Of a stretch of 64,000 nt of DNA, positions 24,873 through 34,792 are shown piece after piece. Origin of the DNA: Toxonevra muliebris (taxonomy: Eukaryota; Arthropoda; Insecta; Diptera; Pallopteridae); the NCBI GenBank assembly GCA_963691655.1, contig OY829326.1:16108878-16172877 (forward strand). Reading direction: 5' to 3'. The notes beneath the pieces were generated by a model. The model was not told the DNA's origin. It made no database searches and worked only from the letters and a program-made list of their open reading frames with translations. Both the position numbers and the translations under genes were made by a program. Within the stretch, counting starts at the first letter, position 1. Each line of letters starts with the position of its first letter.

Positions 24873-25429
24873 ATGACAACAGAAATTGAAAATATAAATC
24901 CCACTGTTTACGGCAAATGCGAGGAACGTGAATTGACTGCAAACGAAGCGAACGAAGGAGTGGTGGATCCTTTTGACAAACGTGAAATTTTTGGTAGAAA
25001 TATATTTATATACATAATCAGAGAAGATTTAAGTTATTCATATTTTTAGATCTGATACGCGACATCAATGACCCCGAACATCCACTTACGTTGGAAGAAC
25101 TGCATGTAGTGCAAGAGGATTTAATAAATGTTGAAGATGAACAAAATACCGTGCACATACACTTTACACCGACCATCCCGCACTGCTCCATGGCCACTTT
25201 GATCGGTTTATCTATTCGTGTGAAATTGTTACGATCGTTGCCGCCACGATTTAAGGTTACTGTAGAAATTACACCTGGTACACATGCTTCCGAGAATGCG
25301 GTGAATAAGCAGTTGGCAGACAAAGAGCGTGTTGCGGCTGCACTGGAAAATAAACATCTAGCTGAGGTTATCAATCAGTGCATATCAATGAAGGCCGAAA
25401 GGGCCGCGAAGGAATCGTTCCGCCTTTAA
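24873..25429 (+). CDS. galla-2: galla-2 / CIAO2B (MIP18 family, cytosolic iron-sulfur assembly targeting factor)
   Basis: Two exons, 24873-24993 and 25050-25429, joined across a 56-bp GT..AG intron that splits the Asp codon of [12 protein letters not shown]; product 166 aa. Known family role: with CIAO1 and MMS19 this protein hands Fe-S clusters to cytosolic and nuclear apoproteins; fly galla proteins are also linked to Crumbs and chromosome segregation. Seen in the sequence: a MIP18/DUF59 fold over about residues 36-158, with the family signature [14 protein letters not shown] carrying the reactive Cys (Cys86), then ITPGTHASE and [16 protein letters not shown] close to the C-terminus. It fits CIAO2B (galla-2) better than CIAO2A. 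The last ten residues extend past the usual end. A poly(A) signal follows 20 bases after the stop. It is convergent with OXA1L. Confidence 0.96.
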
Positions 25430-25449
25430 AACAGCTGTCTTTAATATGA

Positions 25450-25455
25450 AATAAA
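25450..25455 (+). promoter_or_regulatory. Poly(A) signal AATAAA for galla-2
   Basis: A canonical hexamer 20 bases after the galla-2 stop codon. A second AATAAA lies near 25566 in the same strand and could be an alternative. 25456-25886 holds no other feature. Confidence 0.6.
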
Positions 25456-25886
25456 CTAGCGCCAAGGCTATGACTTATTTCAACCAAAGAAATACATCTT
25501 TGAGCGATATGAGCAGATATGTATCTATCGTTTGTTCCCATGAATTAATTTCTTTTTTTTTTTTAAATAAAATTAAAATTTAAGAAAAGTTTGTTTTCTT
25601 GTAAAAACATGTCGCTTTAAATGAAGAAATAGTCAGGTTAAAATTGTTTCCCCCAAATAATTATGTGTAATGTGTGATATTAATCCACTTATTTCAGTTT
25701 AACCAAAAAATTTCACTATCAAGTAAGAAACCCCACCGAAAGACTATGTTTGTTTGAGATATACACAGTATTTGACAACGAGTAAACAACTTTTACTTTT
25801 CTGTTAATATTTCAAAGGTTTAAACATAAAGTAAAACTAATTAAAGCCTAATAACTACTGTATATAACAAAAGTTTTTTCTAGCAT

Positions 25887-27420
25887 CTAGTTTTTCTTTG
25901 CCTGTACAGGCGTAGTTGTTCCTCCACTCACTCCTGACGCTGGTTGTGGCTTCGTTGGGTCGTATTTGTATGTCTTCACCAAAGGTCCTTTGCCTGCCTT
26001 AGCAAAACGTATCTCATCCAAACGCTGACGTTCCTCGATTTCTTTGGTGATTTTCATATTTTGCCATGCTATACAAAAAATAAACTTTCCAATAAAACTA
26101 CGTTAGCCTTTTTTAATTCAACATTAACTTACAATCTTTCATGCCTTCGACAAAGCCTTTTTTTTTAGCTGGTAAGTTCTCAGCTTTGTGTGTTACCATT
26201 TTATCGATTTTGAAGTATGTACGCACAGCAGGTATTTTGAGCAATGCCACCTTTGAACGAAGCACAAATCTCAATTAAATTCAAGCGCGAGTATAAATAA
26301 ATATTCACCTGTCCCAGCGATATGAAATTACTGCATGCCCAGTAAGTGAGAATAGCCGCAGGAAAGTTCATTGTGAAGGGGAATATAGCTATTGGTAACG
26401 CACGTAGTACATACTTCATTGTGTTCATATTTTGCGCTGAGAGACGCGCGCTATCAGTGCCGATTTCAATGGTTAAATACAATGTTGCACTTGTGATGAG
26501 TGGCAGCATGAAAGTGGGATCTGCTATTGTCAAATCAGTAAACCAAAACAGACCCCCTTCTCGCATCGATTCCACCGGGGTATTGGCCATCGCACGCAAA
26601 CCCATAAAAAATGAAATAAAGAGCGGTGCCTGCGCTAATGGCACAACCATATTCTTCAATGGATTCAATTGTTTTTCCTTCATAAAAATCATCATTTCTT
26701 GTGCATAACGTGCCGAGTCAATTGCATTGCCTGACTGACGCGCTTCAGTCATCTTTAGCTGAAGCACTTGCATTTGTGGCATGTAATTATTCATTTTGGC
26801 AGCATTTCGTTGAGCTACAATTACCAATGGAAATATTATAGTGCGCACTACTATTGTACCAATAGCAATGGTACCCCACCATGGTATATCACAAGTGACG
26901 TGTAAGTATTCCATGCATTGTTGCACCATACCGGCTGGTGACCAGCTACCCAAGCCGATTGAAGCAAATGTCGGCTCACCAAGGGCATTTAATACTTCTG
27001 TAGCTACCTCTTCTGTGGGTACGGGCACTAGAGGTGCATCGGGTATGCTGGTTAGATCAACGATAGCCTTATCTGATCCTGATATTACTGTGGTATCTGT
27101 TGCAATTGTTCCCTTTGCATCAACACTGGCGAAACGTATTACACCGGGAAAGCTTAAGCCAGCCAAAGGAGCCTTTAATCGTAAATGTTGTTGCATTGTT
27201 GGTTGTGCACGTGTAGTGGCAATGTGGAAATTGCGTGTATAGGTGACGGCAGGTACAACAAACTGCAATTTATTAAAAAAATTTACTTTTATAAAATTTG
27301 TTTTAGGTTATGTCATTTCATCAATGGAGTACTACCATTTCTACTCTTTACCTTTCCTTGCAGATTTGCGACGGCTGCTGTTTTCGCATAGCGTAGCAGC
27401 TGTACTCTTGTTGACAACAT
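25887..27420 (-). CDS. OXA1L: OXA1L, mitochondrial inner-membrane protein insertase
   Basis: Four exons on the minus strand: 27420-27352, 27262-26309, 26250-26133 and 26068-25887, all with GT..AG borders (introns 89, 58 and 64 bp); product 440 aa, close to other OXA1L proteins. Known role: Oxa1/YidC/Alb3 family insertase placing mitochondrially encoded and some imported proteins into the inner membrane, bound to the mitoribosome. Seen: an Arg/Ala-rich, acid-free N-terminus (MLSTRVQLLRYAKTAAVA) typical of a mitochondrial presequence; five hydrophobic segments at about 152-173, 228-248, 272-291 and a pair over 308-339; the first includes an Arg (about 163) of the sort lining the insertase groove. 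The C-terminal matrix tail is Lys-rich and predicted helical (ITKEIEERQRLDEIRFAKAG), as expected for ribosome binding. No defect was seen. Confidence 0.96.
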
Positions 27421-27526
27421 GATTTAATTAATTTTTCTCGACTATTTAGTAATAGTTGTAGCAAAACCTATAAGACCTGCATAGTAAAATAAAGAAGTAT
27501 GCTAAGCAGAACTCTCTCGTTTTTAA
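27421..27526. other. OXA1L upstream region
   Basis: Only about 100 bp separate the OXA1L start from the TTAA flank of the piggyBac-like element, so that element has landed in or next to the OXA1L promoter/5'UTR. No TATA box was recognised. Confidence 0.5.
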
Positions 27527-28178
27527 CCCTATCAGTATCGAATGGTACACATATGTACCACCAATGTTGCACATTCCTAAAAGTAGTAATTTGCTTTTTC
27601 TTTGGTTTCCAAATGAACCATTTTGTCTTTTTAATCATTCTCTTTGTTAATAAAAGGTATTTTTTAAGATACCATTGTAAGCATGTGCTCAGATTATAGA
27701 TTTTGTTTACAGAGGCAAATCCTGGCAGGTGGTATACATGTGTACCAGCACGCCACTATGTACTAAAAAATCGTTTACTGATTTTTCGTAGGTTAAAGCA
27801 AAAATCATGGATCCTAAAGATATTCGGAAGTTGTTGGATGATGAAGATGAAAGTTATAGTTTGGAAGGCTTTTCTGCCTAAAACAGTGAAAATTTTGTGT
27901 CATGTAACGACAATGTCAGTAGTGTTAATAAATGTATATCTTTATTTTATTTTTTATATAAATTGGTGTTTTATTTTTTATTTGTATTATATATGTTTAA
28001 TAGGACGGTTAGCATAAATTTGCACCACTTAACATGATGGTTTACCAGCCCCACCCTTAGTATTCCCACTATAGAACCACAGCATTTCCTTAACAGAATA
28101 GTTCTGTGAGAAACGTAGAGCATATTGAATACATAAATTAAAATATAGCATTGCTATTCGAAAGACATACCGAAAGGG
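27527..28178 (+). mobile_element. piggyBac-like non-autonomous element, 652 bp, TTAA target site
   Basis: The ends read CCCTATCAGTAT (left) and, inwards, CCCTTTCGGTAT (right), flanked on both sides by TTAA (27523-27526 and 28179-28182), the piggyBac hallmark. A subterminal motif GGTACACATATGTACCACC near the left end has an inverted, slightly altered copy near 27731-27749, like the internal repeats of piggyBac elements. An ORF at 27807-27881 starts MDPKDIRKLLDDEDE and stops after 24 codons; an acidic leader is plausible for the transposase N-terminus. The rest of the transposase is deleted. Confidence 0.85.
27807..27881 (+). pseudogene. Remnant N-terminus of a piggyBac-type transposase
   Basis: 24 codons, rich in Asp/Glu, inside a TTAA-flanked element and just right of its subterminal repeat, where the transposase gene would begin. 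I infer the identity from position and acidity; the peptide is too short for recognition by sequence alone. Confidence 0.45.
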
Positions 28179-28182
28179 TTAA

Positions 28183-31117
28183 ATGAACGAAATTTTTTAA
28201 ATTTATTTTATTCTAATGTCAAATGATTGTCAGAAAATTTATAACACATGGTTGCATTTCACTTTATACAAAAAGTATTAAAATACGTTACAAATTGAAA
28301 AATCAGATTTCCTTCATTGCCATGATTGAGTTGAGTGAAATTTGAAAATTTGTGAGAAAATTTAAAAAAAAAAAAGTGTGGAAATATGAAAAAATACAAT
28401 GTTCTAGAACGATACATCTTGGTTGAACCAACCACCACCAGCTGTAGACAATAAACCTGTTCATATTATAGATGATGGTGTTATTGCGAGAGAATAAATT
28501 GCTTTTAATAATATTATAGCAGAAAATGTTATTCCCATTTTCCCAACTCTGACAGTCCGGTGTACTTTATTACAACTCTTTCTATTTAGCCTACTTCTTT
28601 ATTTTATTGTGTAACAGCTGTATCATGGTGAAATCGAAAACAAAAAGTACCAATTACGAATTCCCTGGAATTGGAATTGGTATTGTAATGTAATTGAATT
28701 TACCCAGCACTGCTGGGTAAATTTTCCTTGAGCTGTATGTTTTTAAAAAGTTAAGCAACCATCTGACATTTCCACCAATGGTCGCATTCGCGGGCATACA
28801 GCTGTTGGCAACACTTTGTGCTACGGCTAAAAAGGTGCCATTTGAAGTAGCGAAAATTTTCTACGCTGCTTACTCAACACTTTCTGATTGACAATTCTAA
28901 ACAGCTGTTTGTGCAAATATGTGTTTGTAAAAGTTTATCCCCAATAAAAATTGTAAAAATTGAAGCACTTAGAGATTAGATTTTATAGGGAATTATTGTG
29001 GACGTGTTATTTGTATTTATACATTTTGTTTTTTTTTTTTACTTTAAAAATGTATGAACAATGAGAAATGCCCGATTTTGCACCTAAATTCGATACTAGC
29101 TTTTATAGTATTTTGAAAAAGGTAAAATTTAAATATGTATAATACATAATGCTTTCAGGAGAATTTTGTGTCGAACGTAAAGAGAGAGCCTCTGGTCGAT
29201 TAAAGACTATTTTTAAAATGCAAAATATATTTCAATCAATGTGTTACTTATTATTAATAAATAACATTAAATGTTACTTATAATATTGATCTCAGCCAAT
29301 GCGTTACTTTTTATTGGATAATAAAATAAGTTTTTTATATAGTTTCCAAGATTTCAAAAAGTTGTATATAGGGGTGGTAGTTGTAGTTGTATATTCATAT
29401 CGGGGGTAAATCGAAAATATTGCAAAAGAAATCGCGTTGCTGTTGAACTTATACGAAACTAATAAGAAACAAAGTTATGGTGTTGTTAGTGTTTAGCGAA
29501 CGAAGTGATATGGGGATCGGCTACATACAATCAAGCAGAGAGTCGACTTCTCGGAGTTTTATCTCAGGTGCTTTAGTGAGAGGGCCGACGTCTCTGCTTT
29601 TTTTTTACATGTAACTGATCTTTTCTCTGATAGGTTATATACGTGTACTACGTCATTTCGTGCGCGGCAAAAAGTATTGAAAAAGTAATATGGGAAATAA
29701 TTCGATAAATATGGATGATAGAGCTTCAACTGGTGTGAATTAGAGACTCGTGTTGTTTATAGAAACTGGAAACACAAAATAAGAGATTACTTTCAATAAA
29801 TGTTTTCTAATAATTTTCAAATAAACACATAGTTTCACTTCTTCCGCGAGTGCCTGTACACACACATAGTTTTTTTTATTTATTGTTTTATTTATGTTTT
29901 TTTTTTCTTATTTTGTTTAAATGAATGCATAGTGTTTTATATAAAAAACTGACAAAAATGTTTAATAAAGTTATTTATTCTATTTAAAAAAATTGGTACA
30001 TTTTCTTCCCATTTGGTACAAAAGAAAATGAGTAAGTGGCAACCGTGGTCAAACGTAAAAATAATACGTGAGTATGTTCACAACGATGGTGATGTTATTT
30101 CGGTCAAATTAAGAAGAAGTCATGAAATTATATTTAAAATTATTAAATTTGCACAGTTTATTTATAATTAATAATAGGTTGTTATACAAATAAATGGTAT
30201 TCATTTATGTACATTCATTTTATATTTTTTCATAATTAATTCAGCACTTGTTGCAGGCTTTAAATATCATCTCTGTAGTATAATGTAAAAATACAAAAGA
30301 TTTATTGAATTTTAGGCTTCAAAATTTTTATTTCACTTTTGGTTTTAAAATTTAAAAAAAAATTTAATATTTGGTGGAATAAGGCAGTGGATTTAAAAGT
30401 TGTCTCCATTATTCACGAATTCATTACTTCTTTCTGGTTTTAAATATAAGTGGCATTAGTTACAAAATTCGTGACTATCATCGGAAGTCAGCGTTCAACA
30501 ATTTTCCTAACTAAAAAAGCATCAAAAGAAATAACGAATCATCAATTGTAGCCATTCAAAGGTCAAAGTAAGTAGTTATTTTTGTTAGCTTATTCTATGG
30601 CAATTGCTCGCTATTACAATTTTTCTTTATGATGCATATGTAGAAAAGTATACCTACATAAATTCAGTTGACTTAGAGGCTATGTGTTTGACCTTTATGC
30701 GGAGGGTTCGGGTTTTAAAGAGGGATGCAAACATCGGTGTTCATAATATCGATGTTGGGGGGAAAAAAGCATCGGTCGATCGATATATTGGACCGAAAAC
30801 ATCGATGCTATATCGATATTTTCCTTAACTACTAAATAATATAGCAATCTTTATAAAAATTATATGATGTTTATAAAGATCTCCTTTCTTTTATTTATTA
30901 ATTTAACAATTTGAACTAAATAGTTGGGAATATAAGCTGAACGGGTTTTGAAAATGTAAATAAGAACTCACGAGAGTTTCGGTTTTTAAATTACAAGTCA
31001 ATCACAAGAGATGTGAGCTTTACTGAGTACAAGTTCTAGCAGGAGTCGCTCGATAATTAACCGTTTTCGTAGCAAGAGTCTAATTGACTTAGAATCTTCT
31101 CAAGCCATAAATATTTA
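28183..31117. other. Noncoding block with short hairpins and ATCGAT motifs
   Basis: A perfect 27-bp palindrome lies at 28697-28723. An inverted pair AGCAGAGAGTCGAC / CCGACGTCTCTGCT lies around 29534-29600. At 30725-30825 there is a cluster of ATCGAT-containing motifs (ATATCGATG, GGTCGATCGATAT, ACATCGATGC, ATATCGATAT). None of the ORFs is convincing. Confidence 0.5.
28697..28723. repeat. 27-bp perfect palindrome
   Basis: Arms AATTTACCCAGCA and TGCTGGGTAAATT around one C. TGCTGGGTAAA recurs at about 32873, so it may be a joined pair of ends of a small DNA element. Confidence 0.85.
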
Positions 31118-31345
31118 TACCGTATGGCAACTGGTATAAACTCCTCTGGTTCAAGGAAATCTATTACAACCTTTAAATATGCACAGAGTGTACATATATA
31201 TAACGTCTGATACTAGAATAAATACCAGAGTGGTATTTATCCAAACTCGGAAAAAGACCAATACTAGAGAGGTATTCTGAGTGGATTCAACACGAAATAC
31301 CAGAGTGGTATTTACAAACCAAATAGAAAAGAGATGGTATAACAA
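31118..31345. repeat. Array of ATACC..GGTAT dyads
   Basis: Two copies of an imperfect palindrome with the same AGAGT centre (AAATACC-AGAGT-GGTATTT) lie at 31220-31238 and 31295-31313, 75 bp apart. A weaker relative lies between them (31260-31277, AATAC..GTATT), and TATACC..GGTATA lies at about 31118-31140. The 64-codon minus-strand ORF here is the translation of these repeats (TTLVF twice). Confidence 0.7.
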
Positions 31346-31733
31346 TTTAATTATAACTAATAATAAATTTAATAATATAATCTTACCGTCTCCAGACGAC
31401 GATGCTGATGGTTTCGGTAATGACGAATAGTGACGGGAGCACTAATAGAACCGCATAAGAGCCTATACAAGAGGATCTTAAACACAATTTATTTCATAAA
31501 TGCTTTTAATTTTTAAGTGAATGATAAAAAAATAGATATTTACACAGAGTTTTTAATTTTTTTGATTACAATGTTATGCTAGACTGCTTCGAAGCAGTTT
31601 AATGAGATTTATTTGGAATTCTGAATAAAATTCTTGAATTGAAGCAAAAAACATGGATTTTGTCAATATCAATATATCGTTTTTATCCCTAGTTTCAAAA
31701 TCTGATTTCATAAATTTTTGAACAGCCCTATAT
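31346..31733. other. Noncoding spacer
   Basis: AT-rich, with nothing recognised up to the target duplication CCCTATAT (31726-31733) of the next element. Confidence 0.5.
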
Positions 31734-32418
31734 TAGAGGTCGAAACTATCGATAGATTCGACTATTGTTAGTGTGCGATACTATCGATAATATCGAACAT
31801 TCATAAAAAACTATAGTTTTAAGTTTTTTTTTGTTTCGAAAATAAATCTTTTGCATATTTTTTGTGGCATTTTTAGATAAATAACCTCAGTGGTCTTCAG
31901 AAATGAAGAATTTTTATTGGTAACACTTTGCAACACAATTTCGGATCTAGCATATAGGCTATGATAGCTGAAAAATACTTGGCCTAACAATAAAAACCCT
32001 ATATTGGATTTTGCCAAAATTCTTGGTTGGGCGTTCGGTACAGCCCGTTGAAGCTGGTCGGTTTAGTGCTCAAGAGTTGGCGTTTTCCCCCTTTTCGGGA
32101 TATAACCGTGCATTTCTATCATAGAAAAAGTTGTAAAGAAAATTCTCTCTCTCTTTTGGCCAAAATAGTAACTTTATTCATAAAATCCCAAAAACTGGCA
32201 TTTGGAGTAGAAATCGGATGTGGAAATGCAAGAAAAAAGGTTTATTTTTGAATATAAACTAGGATCTCAGAACATGACAAAGCCTTATAACCATCCATTT
32301 TTGCGATATCGAAAGAAAACCGAGGAAACAACGAAACGAAGGAAAACTATCGATGGTTCACTATTGTCATGGACTATTGATAGTATCGATAATTCCCATC
32401 GATAGTTTTCCACCTCTA
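31734..32418. mobile_element. hAT-type MITE with TATCGATA ends, 685 bp, perfect 8-bp TSD
   Basis: Terminal inverted repeats are TAGAGGTCGAAACTATCGAT (left) and, read inwards, TAGAGGTGGAAAACTATCGA (right). The element is flanked by CCCTATAT at 31726-31733 and 32419-32426. Inside each end lie further ATCGAT palindromes: exact TATCGATA at 31747-31754, 31782-31789 and 32384-32391, plus near matches. The two ends also resemble each other in direct orientation. There is no transposase ORF; the two plus-strand ORFs (32027-32405) are not recognisable proteins. A broken inverse copy is at 51165-51610. Confidence 0.93.
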
Positions 32419-32426
32419 CCCTATAT

Positions 32427-34792
32427 CTAAGCTGGTAACGACTAACTGCAAGAGTGAATCGTCAATGTTAACACAAAACTAACCCCTATAACTGGAACTC
32501 AATAAATCTCAAAGAGAGATATAAAGGTTCAATTGTGCAAAAGTATCGTAACGTATAAATATATTGAAGGACGACTTACCATTTCACATTACATTATTAC
32601 AATACGTTGGTATAATTGAACTTTAAATGTTTCACTCTAGCCGAAAAGTCAAGTCTTGACAAACTAGTACAGTATCAAGGATTTATGTACGTTGACGAAA
32701 TATTGAGTACCAGATCTGGGGTCCTCTTTAGCGCTGGTTTGTTCACTTTTGGTTAATTTCATTCAATGGGTATTATAGCTGGTAACCATCGATTGCGTTC
32801 GTTTACTAAAATTTTAACCAGAAAATCTACGGTTTGATTAGATAACCAGAGAAATCAATAACCAGACCATTTTTGCTGGGTAAACACACCAATAATTTTC
32901 TGGAATGTTTGTTTTGTTAGATAAACTAGAAAAATGGAATAAATTGTGTCAAAGTTATAGTGTGGCTACCAAACGCATTTAGATTACCACTGATTCATAA
33001 TTATAGATTAAGCAAAATCTTTGGTAACCTAAACATAAATTTCATCAGTTATGAGCGAACCGGTCCTTAATCCAAGACGTGTATCTGAAATAATATTCTC
33101 TACTTTTAAGTTTCAAACTTTTGGAAAGCAAATTAGTTACAGCATTGGGTAAAGTCGGACACCACAGTTAAAAATCGACTTAAGGAAGTGAGACATTGAT
33201 GGAAAATATATTGTTTCCGCTACGCCTTCGATTAAAGCTTTACAACTCTATACAATCAAACCGGCACATATCAAACAAATACGTACATACATATGAGGCA
33301 CTAGACATCAATTCTTGCACTTTTTCCTTCATCAAAATTTGCTTTGCAATCACAACAACACCAACAGCAACTTCTGATGACAATCATCAGTTGAAAATTG
33401 ATTTATTTTCTAACTGATGATAGTGGGCTGCAAATTTAACCCATTTTCGAAAGCAGTTTATAGTGGTTAGTAGTGAAAAATACAAATACAAGTACAAGTA
33501 TTTTGCACATTTGAATGTTTTGATGATACGCATACGAATTTTCATATCATTGATTTCCATCAAGCAAATCGTTGATGTTTGATAGATTTATGGTAGTAAA
33601 TCTCTTTTGCTTAATAAATTCAGTAGTATGTACGTTGTGCATATATTGCAAAAAATGAAATAAAAAGAAACAAGAAGAAATAGAAAATTATTTTGTCGTT
33701 GCAATAAAATTTAATTAAAAAATCATTTGGTCGTTTTGTCATTACATTTGTTAGCCAAGATTGTTAGCTCTTAGCTGAAATTATGACTATAATTCAAAAT
33801 TGTATCGCATTAATTCCAATTTTAAATGGTGACATCAGTGGCTGAGAAAAGAAATCTATTTTTTTTTCTTAGCTGTGATTAAGCTGAAAGAAAGATTCTT
33901 TGTTCTTGTTTTAGTAGATTTAAATTTAAAATTGCATTTGCGTGCTGTTAAAATCGTGGCTAAGTTAATAATAACGCCTTTAGCGCTTATAGATTAAACA
34001 GGATTAGTGAAAATCTCAAATACTACTTAGAAATCATTTCTATAAATATTTAATATCATTAATTAAACTAGAAGAGTTTTATTTTATTAATAAAAATTTT
34101 TCAGATATATTAATTTAGCGAAAAGGTTTAAAGCCATTTTTTAATAAGTGAAATTAATTTTACGGATAATGATTATTCTTAAGTGTAATCGACTTCTTTG
34201 TGTAATTAATTACCCTCTATTTACACGGATTCGAAATGAAAATAGTAATTAAATGAAATGTATGTAAATGTAGAAATATGGCATTATCATTGATGTACCT
34301 AGGTGTATTTTTCCAAAAAGCTAAAAATATTTTTATATCAAAATCTATAGATGTTTCCTTTGTAAAATTAATGAAATCGAATTCAAAAGGCAATACTAAA
34401 GATAATGCAATGCCACAATGACATATGCCCACAAGGTCATAATTGCCTACTTTCTAAACCATTTTTCAAAAATTTCAAAGTTCGAGGAGTTACCCAATGT
34501 GCGATGCCTAACAGAAACACTAGTACTTAGAAGCATATGCAAAACCTGAAAGTACCATGAAAAGATTCACAGAAAACTTCGTAACTGTTTTTGTTTAAAT
34601 AACATTTTGTACTAATGCTTTGATTAGAGCCCTTTTGGCCCGGTGTCTTTTATTAAAGGCATTCTATATATTTCAGGCTGTTTAAATTTAATATAAATTC
34701 ATGCCGAATTATTAAGAAAGTATTACAGAAATAATCACACACATTTCTCTTGAGTCTAAAAAGATTAATAAAACGTAATATCGGTTATAGTT
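32427..34792. other. Noncoding block upstream of the asparaginase gene
   Basis: Nothing is clearly identified. 32730-32880 carries scattered CTGGTTA/TAACCAG words and ends in TTGCTGGGTAAAC, like one arm of the palindrome at 28697. 33340-33420 is a short less AT-rich patch. Confidence 0.45.

Noticed and set aside
26346..27242. Plus-strand ORFs of 120 and 133 codons
   Set aside because: They are antisense shadows of OXA1L exon 2.
32027..32405. ORFs within the hAT MITE and their partner at 51218-51430
   Set aside because: Similarity between them (VEIGC, QNMTKP) is at DNA level because both are copies of the same element; frames are broken and no transposase motif is present.
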